A stretch of DNA of 64,000 bases, taken from Methanosarcina barkeri str. Wiesmoor. GTDB lineage: Archaea; Halobacteriota; Methanosarcinia; Methanosarcinales; Methanosarcinaceae. Location of the stretch: positions 4,810,816 to 4,874,815 of the forward strand of contig NZ_CP009526.1 of the NCBI RefSeq assembly GCF_000969985.1. The letters run 5' to 3'. The notes beneath the pieces are model-generated. The model saw only the letters and a program-made list of their open reading frames with translations, did no database searches and was not told the origin of the DNA. Position numbers and translations under genes: made by a program. Position 1 is the first letter of the stretch; every line of letters starts with the position of its first letter. Shown one piece after another: positions 8,379-17,939 of this stretch.

Positions 8379-8560
8379 GAACTACCACTCATCTAAAGAC
8401 TTAGTGGCTTCCTGGTTCATTCCTCCCTCCATTGAGGGCAAGTTCCCCAGGCTCTTCCCCACGTTCCGTAGGTGTTACAACCCAATTAGATTTTGATCTA
8501 TGAGAGCGAATTTCTTGATATTGATAGCGGCATTTATGTCTCTATCATGTTTTGTTTTAC
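8379..8560 (-). ncRNA. putative TnpB guide RNA (omega/reRNA) scaffold
   Basis: In IS605 elements the 3' part of tnpB plus the right end is processed to an RNA that guides TnpB, with the guide taken from flanking DNA. Here the minus strand after the tnpB stop can form a structured region (CACCTACGG..., paired GGGG/CCCT segments) ending in GAAGCCACT...AGTGGTAGTTC. The guide would be the ~20 bases complementary to 8359-8378. The left boundary of the scaffold inside tnpB is approximate. This is an inference from family knowledge and the hairpin at the end. Confidence 0.55.
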
Positions 8561-9584
8561 AGTCTGGACAAGTCCATTCTCTATCTTTTAATGTCAAATC
8601 TGAATTATTATATCCGCAGACATTACAAAGCTTAGAAGATGGCTCAAACTGTCCAATTCTCAGGATGGTTTTTCCGAACAATGCCGCTTTGTATTCTAAT
8701 TTTGTAACAAAGATACTCCATGCAGAATCACTTATAGCCTGTGATAAGTGGTGATTCTTAACCATTCCTTTAACGTTCAGAGTTTCCAGAACTATAGCTT
8801 GGTTTTCGCTTATAAGTTTAAAAGAGAGTTTGTTCTGGAAATCATGTCTCTGATTGCTTATTTTCTCATGGAGTACAGCAAACCTCTTTTTGGCTTTTGC
8901 TCTGTTCTTTGAACCTTTCTGTTTCCTTGATACTTTTTTTTGAAGAACCTTTAACCTTTTCAAAGAGTTTTTCAGGTAGTTAGGATTCTCAATCTTTTCT
9001 CCTGTGGAAAGTATAGCAAAATCCTTAATCCCGACATCTATACCCACTGTAGTAGATTCTGAATACTTCTGTTTTGTAGGAAGTTCTTTTCCGTCTTCAA
9101 CAAGGACACTAATGTAGTAATTCCCTTTACAAGACCTTGATACTGTAGCTGTTTTAAGATCTCCATCAAACTTTCGGTGAAGAACTGCTTTAATCGGTTC
9201 GATTTTTGGAAGCTTAACTGTGTTGTTTTCAAAATTCACAGAATAGTGTTGGGGTATAGGAAATGATTGAATTGGATTTTTCTTTGATTTAAACTTAGGA
9301 AATCCATTCTTTTCTCTGAAAAATCTGGTGAAAGCAGATTCTACCTGCTTAGTCATTCCTTGTAATGACTGTGAGTTTACTTTTCCTAACCATTCATTAG
9401 AAGATTTCAAGACAGAAATCTTTTTGTTTAAGTCAAATCTGGAAATAGATTTTCCTGTTTGTTCGTAAGTTTTAATTTTTTGATCCAACGCCCAATTGTA
9501 GACAAATCTACAGCTACCTATATGCTGATTCAATTGAACAGCCTGCGTAGCTGTAGGATAGAGTCTAAATTTGAACGCTTTCAT
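8475..9584 (-). CDS. tnpB: TnpB, RNA-guided nuclease of IS605 element
   Basis: A ~369-aa protein with all parts of an active TnpB. An N-terminal KAFKFRLYPT domain is followed by RuvC-I with Asp in GIDVGIKDFAIL, RuvC-II Glu in VLETLNVKGM, a four-cysteine zinc finger (CNVCGY and CPDC) and RuvC-III Asp in DRDINAAINI. TnpB cuts DNA matching its guide RNA next to a TAM, helping the element to be retained. I start at the MKAFKF methionine, nine codons inside the longest frame. With its transposase broken it can no longer be mobilised by its own element but may still cut DNA. Confidence 0.95.
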   Translation of the reverse strand: MKAFKFRLYPTATQAVQLNQHIGSCRFVYNWALDQKIKTYEQTGKSISRFDLNKKISVLKSSNEWLGKVNSQSLQGMTKQVESAFTRFFREKNGFPKFKSKKNPIQSFPIPQHYSVNFENNTVKLPKIEPIKAVLHRKFDGDLKTATVSRSCKGNYYISVLVEDGKELPTKQKYSESTTVGIDVGIKDFAILSTGEKIENPNYLKNSLKRLKVLQKKVSRKQKGSKNRAKAKKRFAVLHEKISNQRHDFQNKLSFKLISENQAIVLETLNVKGMVKNHHLSQAISDSAWSIFVTKLEYKAALFGKTILRIGQFEPSSKLCNVCGYNNSDLTLKDREWTCPDCKTKHDRDINAAINIKKFALIDQNLIGL

Positions 9585-9632
9585 CATACAGAGTAGTATA
9601 CGCTTTAACAATATATAGATTTTTTAGTAAAT

Positions 9633-9980
9633 ATGAAATGCGAGACAAGGAATCATAGCAAGTTTTTGTTAATGTGTCATATTATCTTTGTTTGCAAATA
9701 CCGAAAAGTAGCACTTGAACCGATTTTTGAAATTCTTGAAATGGAAACAGACAAAGACCATATACATTTCCTGATTAAGAGCGAGCCTAAAGTCAGTGTT
9801 TTGTCAATTGTCAGAAAATTGAAACAAGAATCTGCGAACAGAATATGGAAAACACAAAAAGAGTAGCTGGAAAAGTATTATTGGAGTAAAAATACGTTAT
9901 GGAGTGATGGTTATTTTGCATCTACAATCGGAAATGTTAGTAAAGAGGCGGCAGAATATTATATACGAAATCAGGGGTGA
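9633..9980 (+). pseudogene. tnpA: tnpA, broken IS200-type transposase
   Basis: Starts like a Y1 HUH transposase (HSKFLLMCHIIFVCKYRK) but then jumps to EMETDKDHIHFLI: the segment between is deleted. The HUH motif (HIH) is present. An internal stop follows WKTQKE at 9864-9866, after which the same frame continues with the expected C-terminal sequence (YWSKNTLWSDGYFASTIG, then EYYIRNQG). Deletion plus nonsense mutation mean no functional protein. It diverges from tnpB with a ~50-base gap. Confidence 0.88.
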
Positions 9981-10036
9981 AGTTGACGCTTATATCCCAC
10001 GAAGCTAAAGACTTAGGGGTTTTACGCTTCTACCTA

Positions 10037-10426
10037 TAAATTATACTTTATAGCTTGTGACTATTCAGTTTACAAATAATCAGCCGCTTGATACCAATAG
10101 TAAAAAGAATATTATGCAACATGATGAAATCTTTTAAAAAAGAGATTTTTCAAGTTATGTGCGGTCTCAATGACATTTTAAGAAGTTGACTAAATTGTAG
10201 GAAGTTTAAAATGAAAGTAAAGTTAGACCACTAATTGATAGCAGTTAAAGTATCCCGAATATAGTATTTAATCGTTTTTCGCCTTACATTTATTCCTCTT
10301 TCTTGCAAGCGGCATTTTCCTTATAAAGACAAAACGAAATATAAAAGAAAGTGTTACCACCAGAAACCAGACCAAATGAAAAAGCAGTTTATAGATAAAG
10401 AAAAATAATAAAAAAGGTGATCCAGT
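10037..10426. other. spacer upstream of hsdM
   Basis: No coding frame. AT-rich, with the hsdM ribosome site (GGTGATC, ending five bases before the TTG start) at the right end. The promoter of the restriction operon must lie here; I cannot single out one TATA box. Confidence 0.4.
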
Positions 10427-12469
10427 TTGAATAATTTTCAGGAAAAAACGAGTTTTATCTGGTCAGTTGCAGATGAAGTCTTAAGGGACGACTTCAAGAG
10501 AGGAGAATACCCTGATGTGATCCTTCCATTCACGGTATTGAGGCGGCTTGACTGCGTACTTGCGCCTACAAAAGATAAAGTCCTTGAGTATGACAAAAAA
10601 CTGGAAGGAAAAATTGAGAACAAAAATGGTGCACTACGTCATGCTTCAGGTTACAGTTTTTACAATACATCACCTTATGATTTTGAAAAACTTCTTGCAG
10701 CCCCAACCAGCATTGGCCAGAACCTCCGCGCCTATATAAATGGTTTTTCGGAAAACATGCGAGAGGTTATAGACAAGTTCAAACTCTGGGGAACCATCGA
10801 CACGCTGGAAGAAAAAGGCCTGCTCTTCCTTTTGATCCAGAAGTTTGCAAACGTTGACCTGCATCCCGACGCTGTCAGCAACCATGAAATGGGCTACATA
10901 TTTGAAGAACTGATCCGCAAGTTCAATGAGCAGACGAATGAAAACCCAGGCGAACACTTTACTCCGAGAGAGGTAATTCGGCTGATGGTGAACTTACTGT
11001 TAAGCCAGGACCAGGAAAAGCTTGCTCAGAACCACATTGTTAGAACGGTTTACGATCCTGCCTGCGGTACAGGCGGAATGCTGACAATTGCAAAAGAGCA
11101 TATCCTTGACCACATTAACCCCAATGCAAATATCAAACTCTTTGGCCAGGAAGTAAACGACAAAACCTTTGCAATCTCCAAATCAGATATGCTGATTAAA
11201 GGCGACGACAAAGATGCCGACAACATCAAGCCTGACTCTTCCTTTTCAAAAGACGGCCATGCAGGAGAAACCTTTGATTATATCCTCTCAAATCCCCCCT
11301 ACGGCAAAGACTGGAAAAAAGAGGAGGATTTCATTGAAAAAGAGGCAAAGAAAGGCTATGAAGGCCGTTTCGGAGCCGGACTTCCAAGAAAAAGCGACGG
11401 CCAGCTTATTTTTGTCCAGCACATGATCTCCAAGATGAAGCCCACGGAAGAAGGCGGCTCAAGAATCGCCATCGTCATGAACGGATCACCCCTCTTTACA
11501 GGCGATGCAGGCTCAGGAGAAAGTGAGATCCGCCGCTGGATTATTGAAAACGACTGGCTCGAAGCGATTGTGGCCCTTCCAAATCAACTTTTCTACAACA
11601 CAGGCATTAACACCTATATCTGGATTATCACAAACCGCAAGGATGAACAGCGCAGAGGAAAAGTTCAGCTTATAAACGCTGCCGATTTCTACGTAAAAAT
11701 GCGAAAGAGCCTCGGCGACAAGCGCAATGAGATCTCCCCTTCCCAGATCGAAGAGATCACAAAGCTTCATACCGATTTCAAAGAGAACGAGTTTGTGAAG
11801 ATTTTCGATGACGAAGCCTTCGGCTACAGGAAAATTACAGTTGAACGCCCCTTGCGCCTGAATTTCCAGGCCTCTCCGGAACGGATAACACGCCTGAAAG
11901 AGCAGTCAGCTTTCCAGAAACTTGCTGTCAGCAAAAAGAAAAAAGACCTCCAGGAAAAAGCCAGGGAGGAAGCTGAAGGCCGAAAAGTCCGGGAGGAGAT
12001 CATAAATGCCCTTTCCGGCATGGATGCAAATGTTTTCTACACAGACCGGGAACAGTTTGAAAAAGACCTGAACGCAGCCCTGAAAAAAGCAGACCTGAAA
12101 CCTGCCACAGCAGTAAAAAAATCTATCTTTGAAGCCCTTTCCGAAAGCGACGAAAACGCCGAGACCTGTAAAGATAAAAAAGGTAATAACGAAGCCGATT
12201 CCCAGCTTAAGGACACTGAAAATGTTCCCCTGAAAGAGGATATTTACACTTACTTTGAAAGAGAAGTCAAGCCTCATGTTCCGGATGCCTGGATTGATGA
12301 AACAACCCGCGACCCAAAAGACGGAAAGGTCGGAAAAGTCGGGTACGAGATTAACTTCAACCGCTATTTCTACAAATACGAGCCTCCGAGAGCACTTGAA
12401 GATATCGAGGCTGATATCAATAAACTGGAGAATGAAATTCTGGAATTGTTGAGGGAGATGGCTGAATGA
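10427..12469 (+). CDS. hsdM: type I restriction-modification system, DNA methyltransferase subunit
   Basis: A 680-aa N6-adenine methyltransferase subunit that with HsdS methylates host sites and with HsdR forms the restriction complex. The helical N-terminal domain (residues ~8-165) is followed by AdoMet motif I DPACGTGG at 210-217 and catalytic NPPY at 289-292. The C-terminal ~170 residues are charged and coiled-coil-like, longer than in many HsdM proteins, and contain a lysine/glutamate-rich low-complexity part. Start is a TTG with a GGTGA site. It overlaps hsdS by four bases (ATGA), so the subunits are translationally coupled. Confidence 0.96.
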   Translation: MNNFQEKTSFIWSVADEVLRDDFKRGEYPDVILPFTVLRRLDCVLAPTKDKVLEYDKKLEGKIENKNGALRHASGYSFYNTSPYDFEKLLAAPTSIGQNLRAYINGFSENMREVIDKFKLWGTIDTLEEKGLLFLLIQKFANVDLHPDAVSNHEMGYIFEELIRKFNEQTNENPGEHFTPREVIRLMVNLLLSQDQEKLAQNHIVRTVYDPACGTGGMLTIAKEHILDHINPNANIKLFGQEVNDKTFAISKSDMLIKGDDKDADNIKPDSSFSKDGHAGETFDYILSNPPYGKDWKKEEDFIEKEAKKGYEGRFGAGLPRKSDGQLIFVQHMISKMKPTEEGGSRIAIVMNGSPLFTGDAGSGESEIRRWIIENDWLEAIVALPNQLFYNTGINTYIWIITNRKDEQRRGKVQLINAADFYVKMRKSLGDKRNEISPSQIEEITKLHTDFKENEFVKIFDDEAFGYRKITVERPLRLNFQASPERITRLKEQSAFQKLAVSKKKKDLQEKAREEAEGRKVREEIINALSGMDANVFYTDREQFEKDLNAALKKADLKPATAVKKSIFEALSESDENAETCKDKKGNNEADSQLKDTENVPLKEDIYTYFEREVKPHVPDAWIDETTRDPKDGKVGKVGYEINFNRYFYKYEPPRALEDIEADINKLENEILELLREMAE

Positions 12470-13899
12470 GTGGGCTTGTGGGTGAGGTTAACGAGAATAT
12501 TCAGGTAAAAAACAGCCAGGAAAAATATGATGTAAATCTGGGTATTCGTGAGTGGAAACGCTATCCAGAGTATAAGGATTCAGGGGTGGAATGGATTGGG
12601 GAAATTCCGAAAGAGTGGGAAGTAAAAAAAATAAAGCATACAACCTATGTGAAAGGGAGAATTGGCTGGCAAGGCTTAAAATCTGATGAATTCATAGATG
12701 AAGGACCTTTTTTAGTTACTGGAACTGATTTTATTAATGGATCTGTTAATTGGGGATCTTGTTATCACGTAAACGAAGAAAGATATAATGAAGATCCTTA
12801 TATACAGTTAAAAGAAAAAGATCTATTAATTACAAAAGATGGAACTATAGGAAAGGTAGCTCTAGTAACAAGATTAAAAACAAAAGCTACTTTGAACAGC
12901 GGTATATTTTTAACAAGACCTCTTACCGGAGAGTATTATACCAATTTCATGTACTGGCTACTGAATTCGGAAGTTTTTGAAACTTTTTTTAATTACATTT
13001 CAAATGGATCTACAATTCAACATCTTTACCAAAACGTATTTGTTATCTTTTCATTCCCACTACCCTCACTTTCAGAACAACAATCTATTGTGAGCTTTCT
13101 AGACCGCGAAACCTCCAAAATCGAGACCTTGATCGAAAAAAAGCAACGCTTAATTGAACTTTTAGAAGAAAAGCGCTCTGCCCTGATAAGCCATGCAGTA
13201 ACAAAAGGGCTTGATCCTTATGCGAAAAAGAAGAATTCTGGTGTGGAATGGGTTGGGGAAATTCCTGAAGGTTGGTTTTTAAGTAAATTAAAATATCTCA
13301 CATCAAAAATTGGAAGCGGAAAAACTCCTCGGGGCGGTTCCGAAATTTACTGTGACTCAGGAATTCTTTTTTTGAGAAGCCAGAACGTACATTTTGATGG
13401 TTTAAGATTGGATGATGTTGTCTATATTGATGAAAGTATAGATTCGGAAATGTCTTCTACACGTGTATTACCTGATGATGTTCTTTTAAACATAACTGGG
13501 GCCTCAATTGGAAGATCGAGCATTGTTCCAAAAGATTTTCCTCAAGCAAATGTCAATCAACACGTGTGTATTATTCGTCCCTTGAAAAAGAAAATTGATT
13601 CACGATTATTACACTACGAACTTAGCTCAAACGGGGTACAAGCCCTGATTTTTTCAAATGAAAATGGAACATCTAGGGAAGGATTAACATTTTCACAGAT
13701 ATCTAATTTTGTTATAGCAATTCCAAATAATCTGGATGAACAAAGACACATTGCCAATTTCCTCGACCACAAAACTGAAAAAATTGATACATTTATAAAT
13801 AAGATAAGCGCGCAGATAGAAAAACTGAAAGAGTACCGCACTGCTCTGATCTCTGCGGCTGTCACTGGAAAAATTGATGTGCGGGAGGAAGTTGCATAA
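12466..13899 (+). CDS. hsdS: type I restriction-modification system, specificity subunit
   Basis: A 477-aa protein with the usual two half-subunits. Each begins with an SGVEWIGEIP/SGVEWVGEIP segment (around residues 38 and 261), then a target recognition domain, then a coiled-coil spacer helix (LDRETSKIETLIEKKQRLIELL and LDHKTEKIDTFINKISAQIEKL). The two recognition domains differ, consistent with a bipartite asymmetric target. The coding sequence within the recognition domains is more AT-rich than hsdM and hsdR, as is common for exchanged specificity domains. The target cannot be read from the sequence. Its stop (TAA) overlaps the apparent hsdR start position. Confidence 0.95.
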   Translation: MSGLVGEVNENIQVKNSQEKYDVNLGIREWKRYPEYKDSGVEWIGEIPKEWEVKKIKHTTYVKGRIGWQGLKSDEFIDEGPFLVTGTDFINGSVNWGSCYHVNEERYNEDPYIQLKEKDLLITKDGTIGKVALVTRLKTKATLNSGIFLTRPLTGEYYTNFMYWLLNSEVFETFFNYISNGSTIQHLYQNVFVIFSFPLPSLSEQQSIVSFLDRETSKIETLIEKKQRLIELLEEKRSALISHAVTKGLDPYAKKKNSGVEWVGEIPEGWFLSKLKYLTSKIGSGKTPRGGSEIYCDSGILFLRSQNVHFDGLRLDDVVYIDESIDSEMSSTRVLPDDVLLNITGASIGRSSIVPKDFPQANVNQHVCIIRPLKKKIDSRLLHYELSSNGVQALIFSNENGTSREGLTFSQISNFVIAIPNNLDEQRHIANFLDHKTEKIDTFINKISAQIEKLKEYRTALISAAVTGKIDVREEVA

Positions 13900-16800
13900 T
13901 CGATACGTCTGAAAAGGATTTTGAAGAGAGCATTGAGAAGAGCCTGCTTGAGGACGGATATCTGAAGAGGAAATCTGAGAATTATGATAGAGAACTCTGC
14001 CTGGATACGGAAATGCTCTTTGACTTTTTGAGGACTACACAACCTGAGACATGGGATGAATTTAAAAAACGCAGGGGACCGAGGCATAGGGAACTTTTTC
14101 TGGAAAGACTTCAGAAACAGATTGATAGACGCGGAGTGCTTGACCTTCTGCGGAAAGGGATTAAGGACAGTGGGTGCCATTTCAAGCTCGCTTATTTCAA
14201 GCCGGAAAGTGATCTTAATGAAGAACACAGACGGCTTTACAATGGGAATATCTTTTCTGTAGTGCGGCAGCTTCATTACAGTAAAAAGGAACCTTTGCTT
14301 TCCCTTGATCTTGCGCTTTTTTTGAATGGGTTTCCGGTAGTTACAGCAGAACTTAAAAATCCTCTGAAGGATCAGAACGTTCAGGATGCCGTAAAACAGT
14401 ACAGGGATACCAGAAACCAGAACGAGCCTCTTTTTAAGCTGGGACGTTGTTTTGCTCATTTTGCGGTTGATCCTGACCTTGTATTCATGACTACGGAACT
14501 GAAAGGGAGTTACACGGATTTTCTGCCATTTAACAGGGGAAGAAACGGAGGAGCTGGGAATCCTGACAACCCGAATGGGTACAGGACTTTTTACCTCTGG
14601 AAGCGGGTCTGGCAGAAAGACCAGATGCTTGAGATTATCCAGAATTTCCTGCAGTTCGTAAAGGAAGAAAAGGAAGGAAGAACCGGAAAGAATAAAAAAG
14701 ATGGAAAAGATGGAAAAGAAAAGAAAATTGTCCGGAAATTCATTTTCCCGCGCTATCACCAGCTCTATTCTGTAAAAAATCTTGTTACACATGCCAAATA
14801 TCACGGTACAGGTTATAATTACCTTATCCAGCACAGCGCAGGAAGTGGGAAAAGCAACACCATAGCCTGGCTCTGTCTGCAACTTTGCGGGCTGCATGAT
14901 ACCGAAAACAAGCGGGTTTTTGACTCAATTATTGTTGTTACGGACCGAAGAGTGCTTGACAGGCAGCTCCAGGAAACCATCACACAGTTCGAACATGTCA
15001 AGGGCACAGTTGCAACCATCAAAAAAGACAAAGCAAAAAGCCTGACAGCCGCACTTCAGGAAGGAAAGGATATCATCATCTGTACACTTCAGACTTTTCC
15101 CTTTGCCGTAAACGCGATCAGTGAGATGTCGGGAAAGCACTTTGCCGTAGTCGTCGATGAAGCCCATTCTTCCCAGAGTGGGGAAGGGGCAGACAGCGTA
15201 AAAAAGATCCTTGGATCTGCGGATCTCGAAAGTGATGAGCAGGAAGAAGAGCCTGAAGATGATGAAGACCTCGTAAACCAGAGAGTAGAGGCAGAACTGA
15301 AGCACAAAGGCAGGCTTCCCAATGTCAGTTTCTTTGCCTTTACCGCAACCCCGAAAACCAAAACCCTTGAACTCTTCGGTACCCAGCAGCCTGACGGGAG
15401 CTATGAGCCTTTTAGCCTCTATACAATGAAGCAGGCAATTGAGGAAAAATTCATCCTGGATGTGCTTGAAAATTACACTACCTTCAAAGTTTATTTCAAC
15501 CTGCTCAAAACAATAGAAGACGACCCCAGATACAGCAAAAAGAAAGGCATGCATCTCCTCAAAGCTTATGTGGACAACCATGACCACTCCATAAGGACAA
15601 AAACGGTCATCATTGTCGAGAACTTCCGTGAACAGGTCATGCATAGAATTGACGGGCAGGCAAAGGCAATGCTTGTCACAAAATCCAGGGCAAGCGCAGT
15701 TAAATATAAACTGGCTTTTGACAGGTACATAAAGACCCATGAATATCCTTTCAAAGCCCTTGTAGCCTTTTCAGGTACGGTTCAGGATGGGGAAACCGGC
15801 AGAGAATTTACAGAAGCAATCATGAACGGTTTTTCGGAAAGCCAGACTGCAGAAGTTTTCAAGCGGGAAGAATACCGCATCCTGATAGTGGCCAATAAAT
15901 TCCAGACCGGCTTTGACCAGCCTTTATTGTACGCAATGTATGTGGATAAAAGGCTCGGGGGCGTAAATGCTGTCCAGACTTTAAGCCGCTTGAACCGTAA
16001 ATATCCAGATAAAGAAGATACGATGGTCCTGGACTTTGAAAACGAAGCAGACCTTATTCAGCGGAGTTTTCAGCCCTACTACGAAAAAACCCTGCTCACT
16101 GAAGCAACTGACCCCAATAAGCTCTACGATTTTGAGTATGAGCTTAAAGAATACCATATTTTTGAAGAAGAAGATGTAGAAACCTTTGCCAGGGAATATT
16201 TCTCACCAAAAGGCAAACAAGAAAAGCTTCATTCCATACTTTCCCCGGTTGTTGACCGCTACCTCGCAAAACCAAAAGAGAAACAGCATGATTTCAGAAC
16301 GCTGGCTAAAAGATATGTAAGGCTCTATTCCTACCTTTCTCATGTAATTCCCTTCAAAGACGTTGATCTGGAAAAACTTTACCAGTTTTTGCGGCACCTG
16401 CACAGGAAACTTCCAGTTTCAAGAGACCGCCTTCCTGTGGAAATTACTGAAAACATAAACATGGATTCTTACCGTATTCAGCAGACCAGCAACGGAAAGA
16501 TAGCTCTTGCGGACGAGGAAGGAAAGCTTGGCCCTAGCCGGGAACCCGAAAACTTCAGTGAACCTGAAGAAGAACTCACACCCCTCTCCATAATTATTCA
16601 GGAAATAAATGAAAGATTTGGAGATATTGATTTTACAGACGCAGATAGACTAAGATACTTTTCAGAAGATATGGAGCGCCGTCTTGTAGAAAACGAAAAC
16701 CTTGCACGGGCTGCAAATCCGGAAATAAACACAAAGGACAACTTCAAACTTATCTATAACGACTACTTTGACGATATCCTGAACGATATGATAGATTCAA

Positions 16801-16910
16801 ACTTTGATCTCTACACCAAAATCAATGATGACAGAGATTTCGGAAATATATTCAGAAAAGCTCTCTTTGAAAGTGTTTACAGGCATTTGACTAAAGGAAA
16901 GAAAAAATAA
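13896..16910 (+). CDS. hsdR: type I restriction-modification system, restriction/translocase subunit
   Basis: A ~965-1004-aa nuclease-translocase. The nuclease domain near the N-terminus has LDLALFLNGFPVVTAELKNP (ELK of the PD-ExK site, ~residue 113 counted from the ATG at 14013). Walker A HSAGSGKS lies at ~274 and DEAH at ~382, followed by the second RecA-like domain and a helical C-terminus. The frame is open with typical HsdR sequence (FEESIEKSLLEDGY) for 39 codons before that ATG. The best ribosome site (GGGAGGA) precedes an ATA at 13896 that overlaps the hsdS stop as ATAA. The true start is therefore either ATA at 13896 or the poorly placed ATG at 14013. Confidence 0.9.
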   Translation: MIDTSEKDFEESIEKSLLEDGYLKRKSENYDRELCLDTEMLFDFLRTTQPETWDEFKKRRGPRHRELFLERLQKQIDRRGVLDLLRKGIKDSGCHFKLAYFKPESDLNEEHRRLYNGNIFSVVRQLHYSKKEPLLSLDLALFLNGFPVVTAELKNPLKDQNVQDAVKQYRDTRNQNEPLFKLGRCFAHFAVDPDLVFMTTELKGSYTDFLPFNRGRNGGAGNPDNPNGYRTFYLWKRVWQKDQMLEIIQNFLQFVKEEKEGRTGKNKKDGKDGKEKKIVRKFIFPRYHQLYSVKNLVTHAKYHGTGYNYLIQHSAGSGKSNTIAWLCLQLCGLHDTENKRVFDSIIVVTDRRVLDRQLQETITQFEHVKGTVATIKKDKAKSLTAALQEGKDIIICTLQTFPFAVNAISEMSGKHFAVVVDEAHSSQSGEGADSVKKILGSADLESDEQEEEPEDDEDLVNQRVEAELKHKGRLPNVSFFAFTATPKTKTLELFGTQQPDGSYEPFSLYTMKQAIEEKFILDVLENYTTFKVYFNLLKTIEDDPRYSKKKGMHLLKAYVDNHDHSIRTKTVIIVENFREQVMHRIDGQAKAMLVTKSRASAVKYKLAFDRYIKTHEYPFKALVAFSGTVQDGETGREFTEAIMNGFSESQTAEVFKREEYRILIVANKFQTGFDQPLLYAMYVDKRLGGVNAVQTLSRLNRKYPDKEDTMVLDFENEADLIQRSFQPYYEKTLLTEATDPNKLYDFEYELKEYHIFEEEDVETFAREYFSPKGKQEKLHSILSPVVDRYLAKPKEKQHDFRTLAKRYVRLYSYLSHVIPFKDVDLEKLYQFLRHLHRKLPVSRDRLPVEITENINMDSYRIQQTSNGKIALADEEGKLGPSREPENFSEPEEELTPLSIIIQEINERFGDIDFTDADRLRYFSEDMERRLVENENLARAANPEINTKDNFKLIYNDYFDDILNDMIDSNFDLYTKINDDRDFGNIFRKALFESVYRHLTKGKKK

Positions 16911-16991
16911 GAATGAAAAAAGGCAAAATTGGCACAAAGAACTCATATTGGATCTTTATAGACCGTTAGAACACAAAACTTGATTTTCTCC

Positions 16992-17702
16992 TCATCGGGG
17001 CAGCACATTCCCGCTTTCGAGAATCTTCCAGACCTTTCCCGTTTTTGCAACCCAAAGAGAAACCGTCCAGCCAACTTTGCACTTTGAACTGATTTCCTCA
17101 GAAACAACAACCGGTCCTACGCGTTTCCCTGATTCCAGGTAGTCTTCAAGCCAGAGTTTTCCAGGTTCGATTTTTACGATATCGAAATATGCATCAAGGT
17201 CACTGGTATACCGGGTTTCAACCGGATGTCTCTTTACATAATCATAGATCAGGTCAGTTACTTCTCCAACTAACGGGAGGTCTATTTTAAGCTCTTTTAC
17301 GTTTTCAGCCGCTTCTTCATATTCTTTATCAGGCATGTAACCTTTTTCATGCAGCCATTTGACCAGTTTATGCATGACCCTGCCTGTTGTTTCCATAAGG
17401 GTTCTGCTGCCTGCAACCTTTCTGACCATGAAATCAGCAAGAAAATAAGAGATTTCCGAAGAGCTAAGGTGTTCAGGGCCAAAAATATCCCAGAACTGCT
17501 TGCCTTCGGAAGCTTCAAGTTCCTCATATCTTTCAGTCTCAGCCCTATTCAAGCGCTGATGCCCGAAGTTATTGAGATAGGTCCTGAAAAAAGAGATTGT
17601 CTCCTCATAACCAGAATAAGTTTTGGAGCTAAGGCGGGCTTCCTGTTCAGCCAGGAATTCCTCCAGAATTTCATGAATTGACCTACTAACTGTTGTTTTC
17701 AT
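16992..17702 (-). CDS. hypothetical protein with recombinase core-binding-like N-terminal domain
   Basis: A ~236-aa acidic protein, started at the methionine of MKTTVSRS (the longer frame adds a non-conserved leader). Residues ~8-140 look like the SAM-like core-binding domain of tyrosine recombinases: EEFLAEQEARLSSKTYSGYE for the first helix pair and TTGRVMHKLVKWLHEKGYM for the last. No catalytic R-H-R-Y domain follows. The C-terminal ~70 residues are strand-rich (KLWLEDYLESGKRVGPVVV, then GWTVSLWVAKTGKVWKI). A shorter paralogue lies at 19110-19520 and shares DIFGPEHL. It converges on hsdR. Function unknown; DNA binding is plausible. Confidence 0.65.
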   Translation of the reverse strand: MKTTVSRSIHEILEEFLAEQEARLSSKTYSGYEETISFFRTYLNNFGHQRLNRAETERYEELEASEGKQFWDIFGPEHLSSSEISYFLADFMVRKVAGSRTLMETTGRVMHKLVKWLHEKGYMPDKEYEEAAENVKELKIDLPLVGEVTDLIYDYVKRHPVETRYTSDLDAYFDIVKIEPGKLWLEDYLESGKRVGPVVVSEEISSKCKVGWTVSLWVAKTGKVWKILESGNVLPR

Positions 17703-17939
17703 TTTATCGACCTGAAGAAACAGATTCAAAAAATATACTGAAGAAACAAAATAAACAGAAAAAGAGGAGAAAGGAACTTCCTGAAAACAAGATTCTCCGG
17801 TTTCCATTCCAGCAAAAGGTTCTTCAATACATATACCTCTTCAAAACATTTTCTGGTGTCTCGTCAATCCTCAAGAATTTAACGATTCTGAATAATTGCA
17901 ATTGATTTTATACGACATTTTGCTAGTTACGCGACACTA

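Larger units (their letters stand above)
8379..10036. mobile_element. IS200/IS605-family element (divergent tnpA/tnpB)
   Basis: The element holds tnpB reading left and a broken tnpA reading right, the divergent IS605 arrangement. Near each end lies a hairpin containing the shared string CTAAAGACTTAG (8393-8404 and 10004-10015). At the right end CCACT...AGTGG pair around it, and at the left end GAAGC...GCTTC pair around it. No inverted terminal repeats or target duplication are expected for this family. Ends are inferred from hairpin positions and are accurate to a few bases. The left flank reads TTTAT on the minus strand, a candidate target/TAM motif. Confidence 0.8.

Noticed and set aside
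8360..10040. Possible CRISPR-like arrangement near TnpB
   Set aside because: There is no array of repeats with unique spacers; the paired hairpins are the IS605 ends.
13614..14897. 427-aa frame antisense to hsdS/hsdR
   Set aside because: It is opposite to well-supported genes with clear motifs and has no recognisable domain.
14925..15740. 271-aa frame antisense to hsdR
   Set aside because: Shadow of the HsdR helicase region; Cys/Phe-rich composition is not protein-like.
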